Shown: one piece after another, positions 45,833 to 58,201 of the stretch | How positions within the stretch are numbered: position 1 is the first letter of the stretch | Layout of the letters: each line of letters begins with the position of its first letter | Source: Triplophysa rosa | Lineage: Eukaryota > Chordata > Actinopteri > Cypriniformes > Nemacheilidae | Assembly: GCF_024868665.1 (NCBI RefSeq) | Contig: NC_079895.1 | Coordinates: 5,792,154 to 5,856,153 of the forward strand | Length of the DNA stretch: 64,000 nucleotides | Reading direction: 5' to 3' | Notes under the pieces: model-generated | The model's input: only the letters and a program-made list of their open reading frames with translations | Databases searched by the model: none | What the model was told of the DNA's origin: nothing | Program-made: the position numbers and the translations under genes

Positions 45833-45965
45833 GTTCATGTAGCTCACTTGGTAAAGCAATGTGCTAGCAATGCAAAGGTCGTGGGTTCGATCACACATAT
45901 TGATAAAACACATGTATACACTAAATGCACGGCAAGTCGCTTTGGATAAAAGTAATGTAAATAAA
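45833..45965 (+). repeat. tRNA-derived SINE, second type
   Basis: A tRNA-like head with A box (TAGCTCACTTGG) and B box (GGTTCGATCAC) is followed by the SINE body ending GTCGCTTTGGATAAAAGTAATGTAAATAAAG, read in two parts. The anticodon arm cannot be restored as a real tRNA, and a (TAC)n run lies just upstream at about 45788. Confidence 0.75.
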
Positions 45966-46087
45966 GACATCTTTGAAATTTCCTAGCTAGCATCTGCTGT
46001 ATGATACTGCGACTAGCACTGGACCAAAGATCTCAGAAAAAAGGTACAAAAGCTCTCACTGGGGCAGTACCACATCAAAATGTTTTG

Positions 46088-46276
46088 GGGATAGTTCACC
46101 CAAAAAGGAAAATTCAGTCATCATTTACTCACCCTCTTGTCAAACCTGTATGGCTTTTAAAGAATGTTGGTAACCAAACAATGGCAATACCCATTCACTT
46201 GCATTGGTTTTCTGTACAATAGGTACCACCATTGTTCAGTAACATTCTTCCACATATCTTCTTTTGTGTTCTGTGA

Positions 46277-46368
<92 letters not shown>

Positions 46369-46448
46369 AGTCATAGAGGTTTGAAATAACAAGATGTGAA
46401 GAGTGAATGATGACAGAATTTTAATTTTTGGATGAACTATCCTTTTAA
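46088..46448. mobile_element. MITE, AAAGGGATAGTTCACCC family, copy 7, with a GAAA microsatellite
   Basis: GGGGATAGTTCACCC at the left and GGATGAACTATCCTTTTAAA at the right. The interior has the family phrases but is expanded by a tetranucleotide run. Confidence 0.75.
46275..46369. repeat. (GAAA)n microsatellite
   Basis: About 24 uninterrupted AAAG units inside the MITE. They cause false long open frames on both strands (KERK and SFFL repeats). Confidence 0.97.
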
Positions 46449-48590
46449 AAAGTGCATATTAGTATCTCAAATGTACATATTAAGACCAAATGCATACATA
46501 TTTCTACCTAAATGGTACATTTTAGGGCTTTTTAAAGGACACCATCCCAGTGACAGCTTGGGTACATTTTTTTCAGAGAGTGTACAGTATGAAAGCCACA
46601 AGAGAATACATACATGAATTACTTACAATATACAGAGGCATCACAAACAAACAGTAATACATACTACAGTATAACAGAGAACTGTAGAAACAATGTACTA
46701 TAATATATAATTTTATATAATTTATAATGTAATATTCACCTGTAGTTATTTAATCAATTTGGAAACTGTCTGAGTTCTGCCAGCATTCTCCAAACTCAGC
46801 TGGCAAGCTATAAATGGCTTCCAAACACACACACACGCACGTTTAAATACATAAAAAAAACCAGTGCTGAAGTCATGAGTCATCGTAAACATGGGTTACA
46901 GTGCACATAGTAATAAACCGTGAGCTACAAGAGCTCAGATTATAAATGAAATGTGCTTTTAGGGGTAAACATGAGTCATCGCTAACATTTCACAAAATAA
47001 GAAAAATAATGACTGAAACCTAGTGAAAAAATGCCAGTCAAGCAAAAATAAACATTTTACATGTACTTTATAAAAGACATGACATAAATGATGAAAAATC
47101 ATTTCTTTACCAGTTTCAAGAGAATTCTGATGCGTATGACATGCACTAATTCAATATTTCCTATATTTTAATGTTCATTTAAATTAACTTTTTTAATCTA
47201 TTGTAATGTGACAATATCAGAAATAAAGAAATATTTTTCCCTTGTTGCATTATATCTTTTATGATTCCAGCCAGTGTGTGTGGCCCCTGTCTTGTTATCT
47301 TTTGTCTCAGTTTTGTGTTCATCATGTTGTGCTTTTCCCTGTTTTTGAAATTTTTATTGCAATTGGATCCCCTTTCCAGCCTGCTCTCATCATTACAATA
47401 TCATAGGCAGTATGACGCCAGTTTCTATACATATACTGTAAATATACACTGTACAGTATATCAGACTCCAACATGCAACACTGAAGAGTGGCGGACATCC
47501 CATATGATAAACTATATAGACCGTATCCTCAATCTTAGAGCAATAAACACTGCTGTCCAACTTCTTTTTAATGCCCTGCCTTTCTATTGGGGCTTAGGGC
47601 TGGTCGACTAACTATTAATGCTATACTCACCTGACTGCTTCGACACACAGAGTCTGAGATCATTAAAACTCTTTCATCAGAAAACTGGGCTTTTTTACTC
47701 CTCGAGGAAAAATTTCCCACCTCTTGAAGAATTATTGCTTGACCTTGAACCTCACATGCAGTTTTATATCCGGATGTTTCTTATTTCATAAGGCACATTC
47801 CCCGAACCCTCCCCTGAATCTGAATGAGCTGTTGATGTGTTTTGAGATCCGCATCGGTCAAGGCTAAAAGACAAATAAAAGCGAAAAAGTAAACATATGG
47901 AAAATGTTGACCAGCAATAGCAAGCTGTGGCATTTCAAAGTGTGAAATAATGAGAAAGTAGCCCATGTTTCTTTGGCTTACCTGAAGGACTGCAGGGGAA
48001 CGTGTAAATTGACCCGGCTCCCATAGGAAATAACTCCCTTCCCATGCCTTCTTTGTGACTGGGCTTGTCAATGAGACACAGATGGGAAATGGCAGTGTCA
48101 AAAGTCTGATGTTTAAGCTTGTCCGCACTGACAGCCATGGAAATGGGACCCTGCCTGACCTGAATGTGAATCCAGCCAAGCCCTCATCTATGGGGCCGTT
48201 GGTAAACACACCTTTCCAGTGTCAATCAAGCCACTGTCCTTTCTGTTCTCCTTGTCAGATTAACACGGCAATATCCCCCTGTCAGTTGTCCAGCCAGATA
48301 GCAGCCACCAAATTCATTTTTCATTCAGAAATTGTCTGTAACCCCCCCAACAAAGGCATGACCGTGCCAACACACACAGTTGTGACTGTCAGGAATTACT
48401 TTGCAGATGAAGGAATCCAGAACACAGTTTGGAGGTTTTTAATGGCTACGATCTGAAAGAACTGTTTAAGGATTAACCACAACAAACACTGCATAAATCA
48501 GAATGGTAAAGAAGTTGTTTACCCAAAACGTCAGTCATTATTTATTAACTCTCATGTCATTCCAAACCTGTATAAAAGCGTTGCAAGAGA

Positions 48591-48873
48591 TTTAAAGGGA
48601 TAGTACACCTACAAATGAAAATTCCTTTATTGTTTACTCACCCTCATGTCATTTCAAACCTGTATGACTTTGTTTATTGTGCCGAACACAAAAGAAGATC
48701 ATTTGAAGAACGTTGGTAACCAAACAACATTGACCCACATTGACACAAAACCTTTTCTCAAAATATCTTCTATTCTGTCCCGCAGAGGAACGAGTCATAT
48801 ACAAGTTTTCAACAACATGAGGGTGAATAAAGGTGATAACGTTATTTTATTTAGAGCTGAACTATCCCTTTAA
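48591..48873. mobile_element. MITE, AAAGGGATAGTTCACCC family, copy 8
   Basis: TTTAAAGGGATAGTACACC and GAACTATCCCTTTAAG are the ends. A partial second copy of the left half lies directly before it (48508-48590, from AAGTTGTTTACCCAAAACG). Confidence 0.75.
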
Positions 48874-49378
48874 GTTGTTGCTCCAAGTTTCAATGAACGA
48901 ACTCCTCTCTCCAGAGTCCCACCCTCCAAAAAGCACTCAAAACGACTGACAGGTCTTCTGATTGGCTAAACAGCCACGGTCAGATTCTTTTATGTTGTTT
49001 ACATTTCATAGAGATGTATGATATATCAGACACTTATGTAATGACATCTGTCAGGTAGTAGGGCTGTTTTGCAAGGACACAAACAGAATAGGAAGTGCAC
49101 GTGCTTTAAGAAATTCATTTTTGAAAGCCCCTGACAGTTGCGGTTGTGCAGGTCTTGCAGGGCCTGTGAATGTGCTGTGGCACTGATTTAGACTGACAGG
49201 GTGACCTCATGACTGCTCTGTCACAGGGTGACCCAGTTTCCACACGTCTGTCTTCTGTATAGAGACACATGTCATGTAACCCTTGGGTTTGTGTCAAAGT
49301 CCTTCTTGGTCTTATGCTCAGTCAAGATTGAGATTATTCAAATTTACAACTTCGAAAACTATTAGATAACATGCATTT

Positions 49379-49654
49379 AAGGAATAGTTTACCCAAAAAT
49401 AAAAAAAATCATCGTTTACTGGCCATCATGTGGTTTAAAACCTGTATATGACTCTTATGTGGAACACAAAAGAAGATATTTTAAGAAATGTCTCAGTGGT
49501 TTTGTGTTCCCACAATGGAAGTCAATGGGAACCAATGTTGTTTGGTTACCAAAGTTCTTCAAAATATCTTCTTTTGTGTTCTGAAGAAAAAAGAAAGCCA
49601 TACATGTTTGAAATGACATGAGGCTGAGTAAATAATCAAAGAACTATCCTTTAA
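49379..49654. mobile_element. MITE, AAAGGGATAGTTCACCC family, copy 9
   Basis: AAGGAATAGTTTACCC at the left and AAGAACTATCCTTTAA at the right, with inverted AGAAGATATTTT/AAAATATCTTCTTTTG segments in between. Confidence 0.75.
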
Positions 49655-49769
49655 CTCTTGTATTTGGGTTGGACATAACTTTCCAAACGTTGGCATTGTC
49701 AGTTTATTTAGAAACCATCTGGCAATGCACCCAGAAAGTAAGTTTCCATGTTAATTATTTTCAAATTCT

Positions 49770-50095
49770 AAATGAGAATAAAGTTTTTTATTTCTTTTTT
49801 TTGCAGAACATGGAAAGGGGACAAACTGGTCCAAATAACAAAAAGGATGCAATGCTTGCAGATCTTGAATATTGCAAAGGGTTCATATTCATATTTAAAC
49901 AACACAATACTAACGTTTATATGTGTTTTTTAGGATCATTTAAAAAATGAATATATGATGGAATAAGCCCAGTTTTTGGATGACTTTATGGCATTACTGA
50001 GGTTTATTTCTGTTGAGACTGGAATGGCCACAATACATCTTGCAGATTAAATGCAAAACTGGAGTGATCTTTAATTTTAAGAAGAATAAGTGAAA
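49770..50095. mobile_element. Partial copy of the 36.1-kb inverted-repeat element
   Basis: The phrase GGCCACAATACATCT and TGGATGACTTTATGGCATTAC, read in two parts, are the inverse of sequence in the element at 36077. Ends are not preserved. Non-coding. Confidence 0.6.
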
Positions 50096-50548
50096 CATAA
50101 AAATGTGTTCTCAAAACTACAATCTTGTGTATTTTATCTTTCTTCTACTCTCCTTGCGATCTGCATTTCAATGTTCATCCAGCAAAACACAATACATTAT
50201 TCATTGTTGAACTTACACAGGTTACAACATTAAGCTTCAGCACATCTTACATCCTACAGCGGTGTAGAGAGAATGGGACAGCCCTGTGGAGGATACAGAG
50301 GAAACACTGAGAAGTGGCCGAAGTGACTGGTAAAAGGCTTTTCACACATTGCGACCACATCTAAAGCGTCCATCCCCCAGGAGCTCCTGCCATTCTCTTG
50401 TTGGTCAGAGAGGCATTTGATCCGTTTTGTTTTTCTCCACCAGACTCCCCTACGGTTAATCCATATGAAATTCAATCAATATTGATGGATCTTTGTGCAA
50501 AAATGTTCCCATCTATCTGGCCATTAGATAATAAAGCCCTTAATGACC

Positions 50549-50983
50549 TTAAAGGGATAGTTCACTAAAAAATAAAAGTTCTGACATCATTTACTTACGC
50601 TCGAGTGTTCCAAATATGTATAAATTTCTTTGTTCTGATGAACACAGAAAAAGATATTTGAAAGAATGCTTGTCACAAAACAGATCTTGGCCACCACTGA
50701 CTATAGTAGGAAAAATTACAACGGTGGTCAAAATGCCCCAGAACTGTTTGCTTTCCTACATTCTTCAAAATATCTTATTTTGTGAACAGAACAAAGAAAT
50801 TTATAAAGCAATTTTTCCTACTATGGTAGTCAATGGTGGCCAAGAACCATTTGGTTACAAGCATTCTTTTAAATAACTTTCTCTGTGTTCATCAGAACAA
50901 GGAAATTTATACAGATTTGGAACAACTCGAGGGTGAGTAAATGATGACAGAATTTTCATTTTAGGGTAAATTGTTCCTTTAAA
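50549..50983. mobile_element. MITE, AAAGGGATAGTTCACCC family, copy 10
   Basis: TTAAAGGGATAGTTCAC and GGGTAAATTGTTCCTTTAAA mark the ends. The interior has two inverted copies of the CTTTGTTCTGATGAACACAG segment, similar to copy 4. Confidence 0.8.
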
Positions 50984-51536
50984 TTGCTTGGCATGGAGCG
51001 GGATGATTCGTAATCCAGAGACATGGTGAATCTTCAAATAAACAATTAGAAATTTATTTTTAACTTAATATTTCATCTGTGTACTTAACAGTTGCAAGAA
51101 AAAGTATGTGAACTCTTTGGGGGATGCTTGGCCGCCAGCTGGCTGTCATAGACAGAAAAACGAATTTCTTAGTTCATCAGGACATTTTACAGAAAAATAA
51201 AGGATATGTCTGCCAACAGAAGCTCAACAGAAGCTGGGTGATGCAACAGGACAACAACCCAAAGCACAGGAGTAAATCAACAACAGAATGGCTGTAACAG
51301 AAGAACGTGAGTGATCCTGCAGTGTGTATAAATTATAATACGTCACAAAAATATTTAATCCGTTAACATTTTTCAAAGCATAACATGTATCAACAATAAA
51401 CAATATATTTACAAAATGTGTCCATCTTGCTTAATGTCAATTTGCACATATACCAATACATATCACAAGAAAATTAAAAACACATAAAAAACGAACAATG
51501 GTATATTTTATACTGTAAATTAACATTAATCTAGAT

Positions 51537-51814
51537 CAGTGGTTCTCAAACATTTTCGTTGTAAGGCCCCCTTTGTGTAGAGTGCATTGCTTTGTGGTCC
51601 CATAAATAAAAACGTATAATCTTAAACTGAGAATTTTAATTAAAGCAAAAACAAATTCTGTTATGCAATGCTGGAACTTTAATACTTTTGGTTGTTGGTC
51701 TTGTTTTTCTGATGTTTGAGTGCATCAAATTTATGATAAACTTCTATATTTCATATAATGCCACAAAATCTGTGGCCCCCCTCGATCTTGGGGACCCCAG
51801 TTTGAGAACCACTA
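51537..51814. mobile_element. hAT-type MITE with 8-bp target duplication
   Basis: Left end CAGTGGTTCTCAAAC, inverse of right end TTTGAGAACCACTA. The element is flanked on both sides by ATCTAGAT (51529-51536 and 51815-51822). Eight-base duplications and the CAGTGG-type terminus are hallmarks of hAT transposons. The interior cannot code for a transposase. Confidence 0.85.
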
Positions 51815-51822
51815 ATCTAGAT

Positions 51823-54059
51823 TAATAAATGCTGTAATTTTGTTAGTTTGTTACTAATGTATGCTTTAACATAAACGTTAATGCAATGCAGCAAACACAA
51901 TGTGGGTAAAATCCTTTGTGTCTTTGTACATGCAAACTGTAATCCACGGACTGTATTTCCAGTTGCCAAACTGCATCACAGGCATTCACTGGTCCAAGAA
52001 CAGTAGCGCTCTTAAGTGAAATCAGTTCTTTATTGCATTTGTAAGTCTCTCTTTCCGGCACCCATGGCTCTTGTCCGTTTTCTGCCCGTGCAACAGCCTC
52101 TCTGAGCGCGTTCTCCTCATATGATTCGATTACTGCTAAGTCACTGCACTCTGGAGAACTCAAAGGCACAAATAGCTGGAGGTCTGGCATTCACAGCAAT
52201 CGCACCCCTGGCCATTTGATCTGAACATTCAGTGGCTGCTGTCATTGTTATTTGCCGCCTTGAAAATGGGTCGTTACCTGAATTTTCATTATCAGTCACG
52301 ATAAAGTGAGCTCGGTGAAACGGACCGACAACAGAAGGGCATCGAGGTGGGGGTGCTGTGAGGAAACACTGGGTGGCTTGGAGCAACTTCCATTGTTCGA
52401 ATATCCTTTGAGTGGTGGAACACCCCCACACCACACTTCTTCCAGTCCTGTCCGCAGTGGATTTTAAATATTTATTTCTCTCCCACATCATCTATTATGT
52501 GACACTGCACTGTGAATTTAAAGTGCGCAAATCAAAAGGCCGGAATGACATTCTCTCCAAAGAGCATTTGAATCCCGGTCACGCCGAGCCACCCAAACAA
52601 TTACGGAACTGCCCCTGATGAATCTGGGATACACAACTGATAATCATTTATACACTGATTTATGTGTTATTTGATTAGCAACTACTTGTTATATTAATAC
52701 ACTGCAGAAAACCATTGTCTTAATATTTCTGTCTTGTTGTCCAGTAAACAGATCTAAACATCGAATTATGCACGGCAAAATCGCAAATAAGATTACAACA
52801 GTACATCTGGAATCTTTTACTTTCTACCTATTGGCAAATTAGCTTATTTAAAATTCAAGACATATTCTCTGGAAACAAGTCTTAATCTTATAAAATATGT
52901 ATTGCAAGTATTTTTTCAATATTATATCAGCCAGTAGTATAATAAAATCAACGCTCTCATTTTCCTTTTTATCTGTTTATAACTCTGAATGGACACAATC
53001 TAATCAAATATTAATTTACATTACACTTATTTTGCCTAAGGCTGATGCTTTTATCCAAAGGAACTTACAGTGGTTTAAAGGTATAGACGGTTTCTCCAGA
53101 TGCACGCATGGCCAGAGGTTAACGTCCGGTCTGTTTGTTAAACGGTCTGACTAGTGGATAATAATATAATATAACAATTTATATTTTAGTCAATTTACAC
53201 CGTCTCTACAACGGACACGACAAAAGACAATAGAATGCATTTTACGCATTGTAATTTAAAATTTTGTCCACACTGGATGCGGCGCGACGCAACATGACAA
53301 ACACATTAAGAACAAGCCGTTTGTTGTGTTGGGTCTGGTGTAGACACGGTGTTATATTAATATTAATTTATAATAATAGTTTATTGTACATTAATTGTAT
53401 TAAATAAACAGTGTGTTGAATTGTATTGTACTTATTGCAACTGCAGGCGGCGAGCAAACAGAACGCCTCGTGAAAAGCGCACAGTGAGACTAGACTCACT
53501 ATTGATTTCAATAGAGTTTGACATTAATATGCTTCCAAGCTAACAACACAATATTCTAATAAGAGTGAAAATACACAGCACACAGAATTGTCAATTAAAT
53601 GTATTGAATTTGTATCGACAGTCTTCAATTCTGAATGCCAACTCCATCTATGAAATTTCTCTCACGCCTGCAATTTCTGTGACACTCAAAACGTATCTCA
53701 CAACAGCAGCCAGCAATTCTTCAAACCAGGCAGAACCTGAATAGAACGGCGATGTGTGTGCTGTCAGTGATTCAAGTCTGATTCTCCGTCAGGCAAAAGC
53801 ACGGCGCCAGACATGTGGTGTGTGTCTTCATTTCGTACAGAGAGCACAGTTAGTCACGCGTGATTCAATAACATCCACAAAACAACAGAGTGTGGATATT
53901 TCTGCATGAATCAAAAACACATTAATTTCGTTCATATTAAGTCTAATTAATGAATCAGTTGTGACAAAATGGTTCTGTCCTATTTCTTTCTTTATACAAT
54001 TTACACAAACCTTTTGTTTCACTATCACTATAGTGTAAACCAAGATGCCCAAATTTAGT
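51823..54059. other. Intergenic stretch, one short MITE, no recognised gene
   Basis: Overlapping open frames at 51843-52618 on both strands have no recognisable domain. 51900-52600 is unique-looking and may be conserved non-coding DNA or an unrecognised exon. Confidence 0.4.
53194..53353. mobile_element. Short MITE with ACACCGTSTCTAC ends
   Basis: TTTACACCGTCTCTACAAC at the left and the inverse ATAACACCGTGTCTACACC at the right, about 160 bp apart. Non-coding. Confidence 0.55.
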
Positions 54060-54067
54060 ATTTCAGG

Positions 54068-55054
54068 TAGGGCTGGGCGATATGGCAAAAAAGTAAACTC
54101 GATAGTTTTTTTCTATATTGATCGATAACGATATTTATTTCGATATATATTTAATTAAAAAACTGTATTTAAAAGAATCTATTTTAAATACAGTTTATTA
54201 ACAAAAGTTAACCTTTAACCAGTTAAAATTCAATTAAATTAATGCACTGTTGCAACACAGAGGATATTAGGCCATAAACAACATGTACCAGTTCATTCAA
54301 TCTCATTTTGACTCAATTGACTCGTTAAGTAAAGGGAGTGTTCGTTCAGTACATTCAACCAATGAAAGGGCTCCGTTACTGGTACATTCGAACGCTATTG
54401 GCTCAGCACCTGCGCAGTGCGCACATACATAATGCTGCAATAATGTCTTGCTCGACTAGTGGGATTCATTCAATGTATTCAGTGAACCTTAAAGACATCT
54501 CACATAAACTGTAGTACATTTCTTTAATCATGCAAGCATCTTACATACAAGGTTCAATATTTTAATGTGCACACAAACTCACTTCATTACATCTCTAATC
54601 TGTACAGGGCAGCGCTGGTTTGTTTCATATGCACCAGCTCATGTTAGCAGATATGTTAACGATGGATATAAAAACGTTTGTGCTTGAGTTTCGAAGTAAC
54701 TCGCTTGCAATTGCGCCTCAAGTTTGTTTTGTTTAACCGGCGATTGCGAAAAAAAAAAGACACTTGATAAACCGCGTGATGACAACTCGAGGTTAGTTTC
54801 ACCTTTGTTTCCGCTTCCAGTCATGTTTTCCTCCTCATGTCGAGTTTTCTTTGCCAGGTGCAGTATGAAATGGACTTTGTACTTTGACGCGCATGATAAA
54901 AGCTGCACGCTGACTGACTGTTGTTGCGTTTACTTCTGCGTTCTGTTACGACTAAAATTAATCCATATCGAGTCAAAATGCCAATAGCTTATCATCGTTT
55001 TTGAAATACATTCTATCGCGATTCGATATGATATCGTTTATCGGCACAGCCCTA
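54068..55054. mobile_element. Non-autonomous hAT element with 8-bp target duplication
   Basis: It starts TAGGGCTGGGCGATATGGC and ends ATCGGCACAGCCCTA, so the termini are inverted repeats of TAGGGCTGNGC. The flanks are ATTTCAGG on both sides (54060-54067 and 55055-55062), an exact 8-bp target duplication typical for hAT. The 987-bp interior has no transposase; the longest frames (about 87-89 codons) show no known motif. Confidence 0.88.
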
Positions 55055-56526
55055 ATTTCAGGGGCCGTAATATGAAAATTCTTGGCCAGCCAATACAGTA
55101 AAAATGTGCTATACCTATTAAAGGTCCTGAATTGAGGATCTATTGACCGAAATGCAATATAATATTCATAACTATGTCTTCAGAGGTTTATAAAGACCTT
55201 ACATGTGTTATGGGTTTATTACCTTAAAATACGCTATTTCTATCTACAGTACATATACCACAGGTCCCCTTACATGGAATTCACCATGTTGTTTCTACAG
55301 TAGCCCTAAACGGACAAACTGCTCTACAGAGCGTGTTTCGTAAATACGTTGTCTCCTTCGGCAAAGAAGCGAAAACGTGACGACATCTTAGGCCTATGCA
55401 GTGGCGGACTGGGAGTAAAATGTGGCCCTGGACTTCTTCAGCAGGAGCGGCCCGCAAAACCCAGCTTGCAACATAACATAACACAACACAACACAACAAC
55501 AAACAATGTTTTTTAAGACCTTTCATGCCACTTTGCAAAGTCAATAAAACATTAAACAGTGAAGGCCAGTACAGTCTAAGCAACAAACAGAAATCAAAAT
55601 GACATAAAAGCCTGCCTAACCATGTAAATTTAATATAAAGTATTTATTGTAATATAAGGCAATGTATTTAAACTGACCATGACATGGTGTGAGTAGAATA
55701 TTGTTTTACAGCAGCTATACAGTCCAAAATCAACATTATACAAGTCCTGAAAAGTTAGTGTTTAGGATTTATAAATTGAGATGAGAGGAGAGAAAACATT
55801 CACTCTTCGGGCTTAATAAGTAAGTAGCTTACTTATAAGCTTAATAAGCTTTTGAAAACTACACATTGAATACAAGTTTGACAGAAAAATGTAAAGTAAT
55901 TTCATTACCTGTGATGATAGATCTGCAGTCTATTGAATTCTTCCATGCTAATAAAATAGACTACACAGTCATATCTTATGCCTCATATGCTATAATCTTA
56001 TCTGTTTCAGTATGTTTTTAGACATGTTAACTCGAACACACGTCTTAAATTATGTGATAAACCATTTATCATTTTTCGAAGTTTTCAACAGAAAAACTCA
56101 CAAACATTTTTATTGTAAAACCGTTGGCTTTGTTATGTTTGCCTTTTTACATCTCACTACACTGTCATCATTAAAACAGAATCCCCGCATTGGAGTTCGC
56201 GCCCGCCAACCGACAGTAAATTCTGCCTCCTTCAATTTGATTGGCTGAAACTTCTTAAGTTTGATTGGCTGTATTCTGCATGGTCTCTGTAATTTGATTG
56301 GCTGGAATTCGGTGAACCCGGGGCCCATTTCAATAAGGAGGTTCAACCAACACCGAGTTAAAATGTGAACTCTGAGTTGATTTACTCAGAGAATCGCAAC
56401 TCTGAGTTTTCGGTTTCAGAACAGGTGATTTCAATTAGTTTAATCCACTCTGAGTAAGTTCACTCTAGGTTACGCGCGTGCACCATTGCTTTAAAAAGCC
56501 ATCATCAATTGAGCGAAGATAGCACC

Positions 56527-58152
56527 ATGGCAACGGCACGTGACAAAAAGCGCTCCGTTTATTTCTCGCCAGTCGAATTGGAGGTACTGTTACAAGCGTA
56601 CAGCGAATATGAGCACATTTTTCGAAAGAAGAGCAACACAGCCGCAGCAGCAAAAGAAAGAGAGTCTGCGTGGGGGAAAATTGCTTCACGTGTTAATGCG
56701 TAAGTTTAATTGTCAATCACTTTTATATTCATTTTGTTGAAACCGTCAAAATGTGAATTATATCTAGCTCTACTATATATATATACACACACACACACCT
56801 ATGTTTTTTTTCATGTAGGTGCAATCCTTCTGCAATAAAAAGAACATGGCAGCAGCTGAAAATGAAATATAAAAACATCATTCAGTCAGGTGAGTTTAAA
56901 GAAATAAAATGCTCTTGCTTGTTGCATGCCTGACTGGGAAATGTTTGATATATTAATTAAACTGGCCTTGAATGTTATGAGGAGAACCGAGCGCTATGGC
57001 TGTAGAAGACAGAAAACTGGCCATGCTTGCACCTGCTCCCCCAAGAAAATCATGGCTGGTTTTTCTAAATCCTGTCTGTGAAACAGCTATGCACTGCTGG
57101 ATTTGATAGTCTTAGAAACCACAACCAATGAAAGTCATCATCAGTTGCAATGGCCTACCAGAGAAAATCCTCTCTGCATGTCTTAATTAGGGTAATGACA
57201 ATAAATTGACTATTTCGTGTCTACTCAGCCAATAGAAAGAGGGCAGAGGCACGTAAAACCGGAGGAGGACCTGCACCACCACCTCTGACGGATGCAGAGG
57301 AGATGGCCTTGAGCCTTAACACTGGGCGACCAGTGGCTGAGGGAATTCCAGGAGGGAGTTCATCAGAACCTGTCACTCCCCAGGATACAAGTGCTTATAT
57401 AATATGTAAGAGGTCTACCTATCTTGGTTTGTACAGGCTCTTTCTGATAGTTAAATTGATTTCACTTTGGCCTTTTTCTTTGTCCCAGCAGATTCTGATG
57501 GTAATGTTAACCTTGTGGAACCTCTTATCACAACAGAACCCCAGTCAGTTGTAAGTGGCCTACCCAATGCAGCATAATTTAAGGGCATTCTTAAAAAGTG
57601 AATACTACACAAAATGTTCATCTTCACAGGATGAAGGGGATGAAGAAACCTTGTCTGCTGACACAGAGAGGCCTACAGAGGTAATGTTCATTTGATGTAT
57701 CTCCAAATCACACACTGAGTGTGTAGACCTTTAGAGTGCTAGTTGGTATGTATGCTCAAACTGACATGTTTCTCTTTTTTTGAACAGAGCATGGCAGAAC
57801 AGGAGGAGGGTCCATCAAATTCTGACACACAGATAAACTCAGTTCAGTAATGTTCAGTAAATGCCATTGTTTGAATCTGCAGACTTTTTTAGAACTCCAA
57901 CATATAACCTCAGTCTTGTGTTTTTCAGTTGCCAGTTAAGGAGCTATATAAGCTTCATCTCATAAAACAATTACAAAAGACAGATAAGGAACTTGTGTAC
58001 TTGGACCGTCAGATCCTAAAAACAGATTTGGAAATTGAGCTCCTTAGGCACAAACTAGAGGTGGGTGTACAAAGTAATGGAACAGTCTTACAACCTTATA
58101 GGAAACATAACTGTTGCTTTTGTATTTGTAGGACAGAAAGAAGACCAAATGA
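56527..58152 (+). CDS. Harbinger-encoded Myb/SANT-like DNA-binding protein (multi-exon)
   Basis: Exons by GT/AG and phase: 56527..56699, 56819..56889, 57229..57405, 57489..57550, 57630..57680, 57788..about 57841, 57929..58060, 58132..58152. The start MATARDKKRS has a good context (accATGg). Residues about 10-85 form the Myb/SANT-like trihelix domain (YFSPVELEVLLQAY, then AWGKIASRVN and TWQQLKMKYKNI). An acidic, variable middle follows, and then a coiled-coil-like end (LYKLHLIKQLQKTDKELVYL). The family partner (NAIF1-like) binds transposon ends and brings the transposase into the nucleus. The exon at 57788 lacks a good phase-0 donor and reads into TAA at 57848; skipping it keeps the frame (228 residues). 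Confidence 0.75.
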
Positions 58153-58201
58153 CATGTGATTAAATTGAGTTTATTTAACAGTCCTGTGTTGGTGTGGTTC
58201 A

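Noticed and set aside
45833..45965. A tRNA gene on the plus strand
   Set aside because: It is the head of a SINE; the acceptor and anticodon stems do not pair properly.
46164..46392. Open frames with KERK or SFFL repeats
   Set aside because: They are simply translations of the GAAA microsatellite.
48055..48456. 133-codon frame as an exon of a host gene
   Set aside because: No motif, no consistent splice sites and an overlapping frame of similar size on the other strand; treated as non-coding candidate instead.
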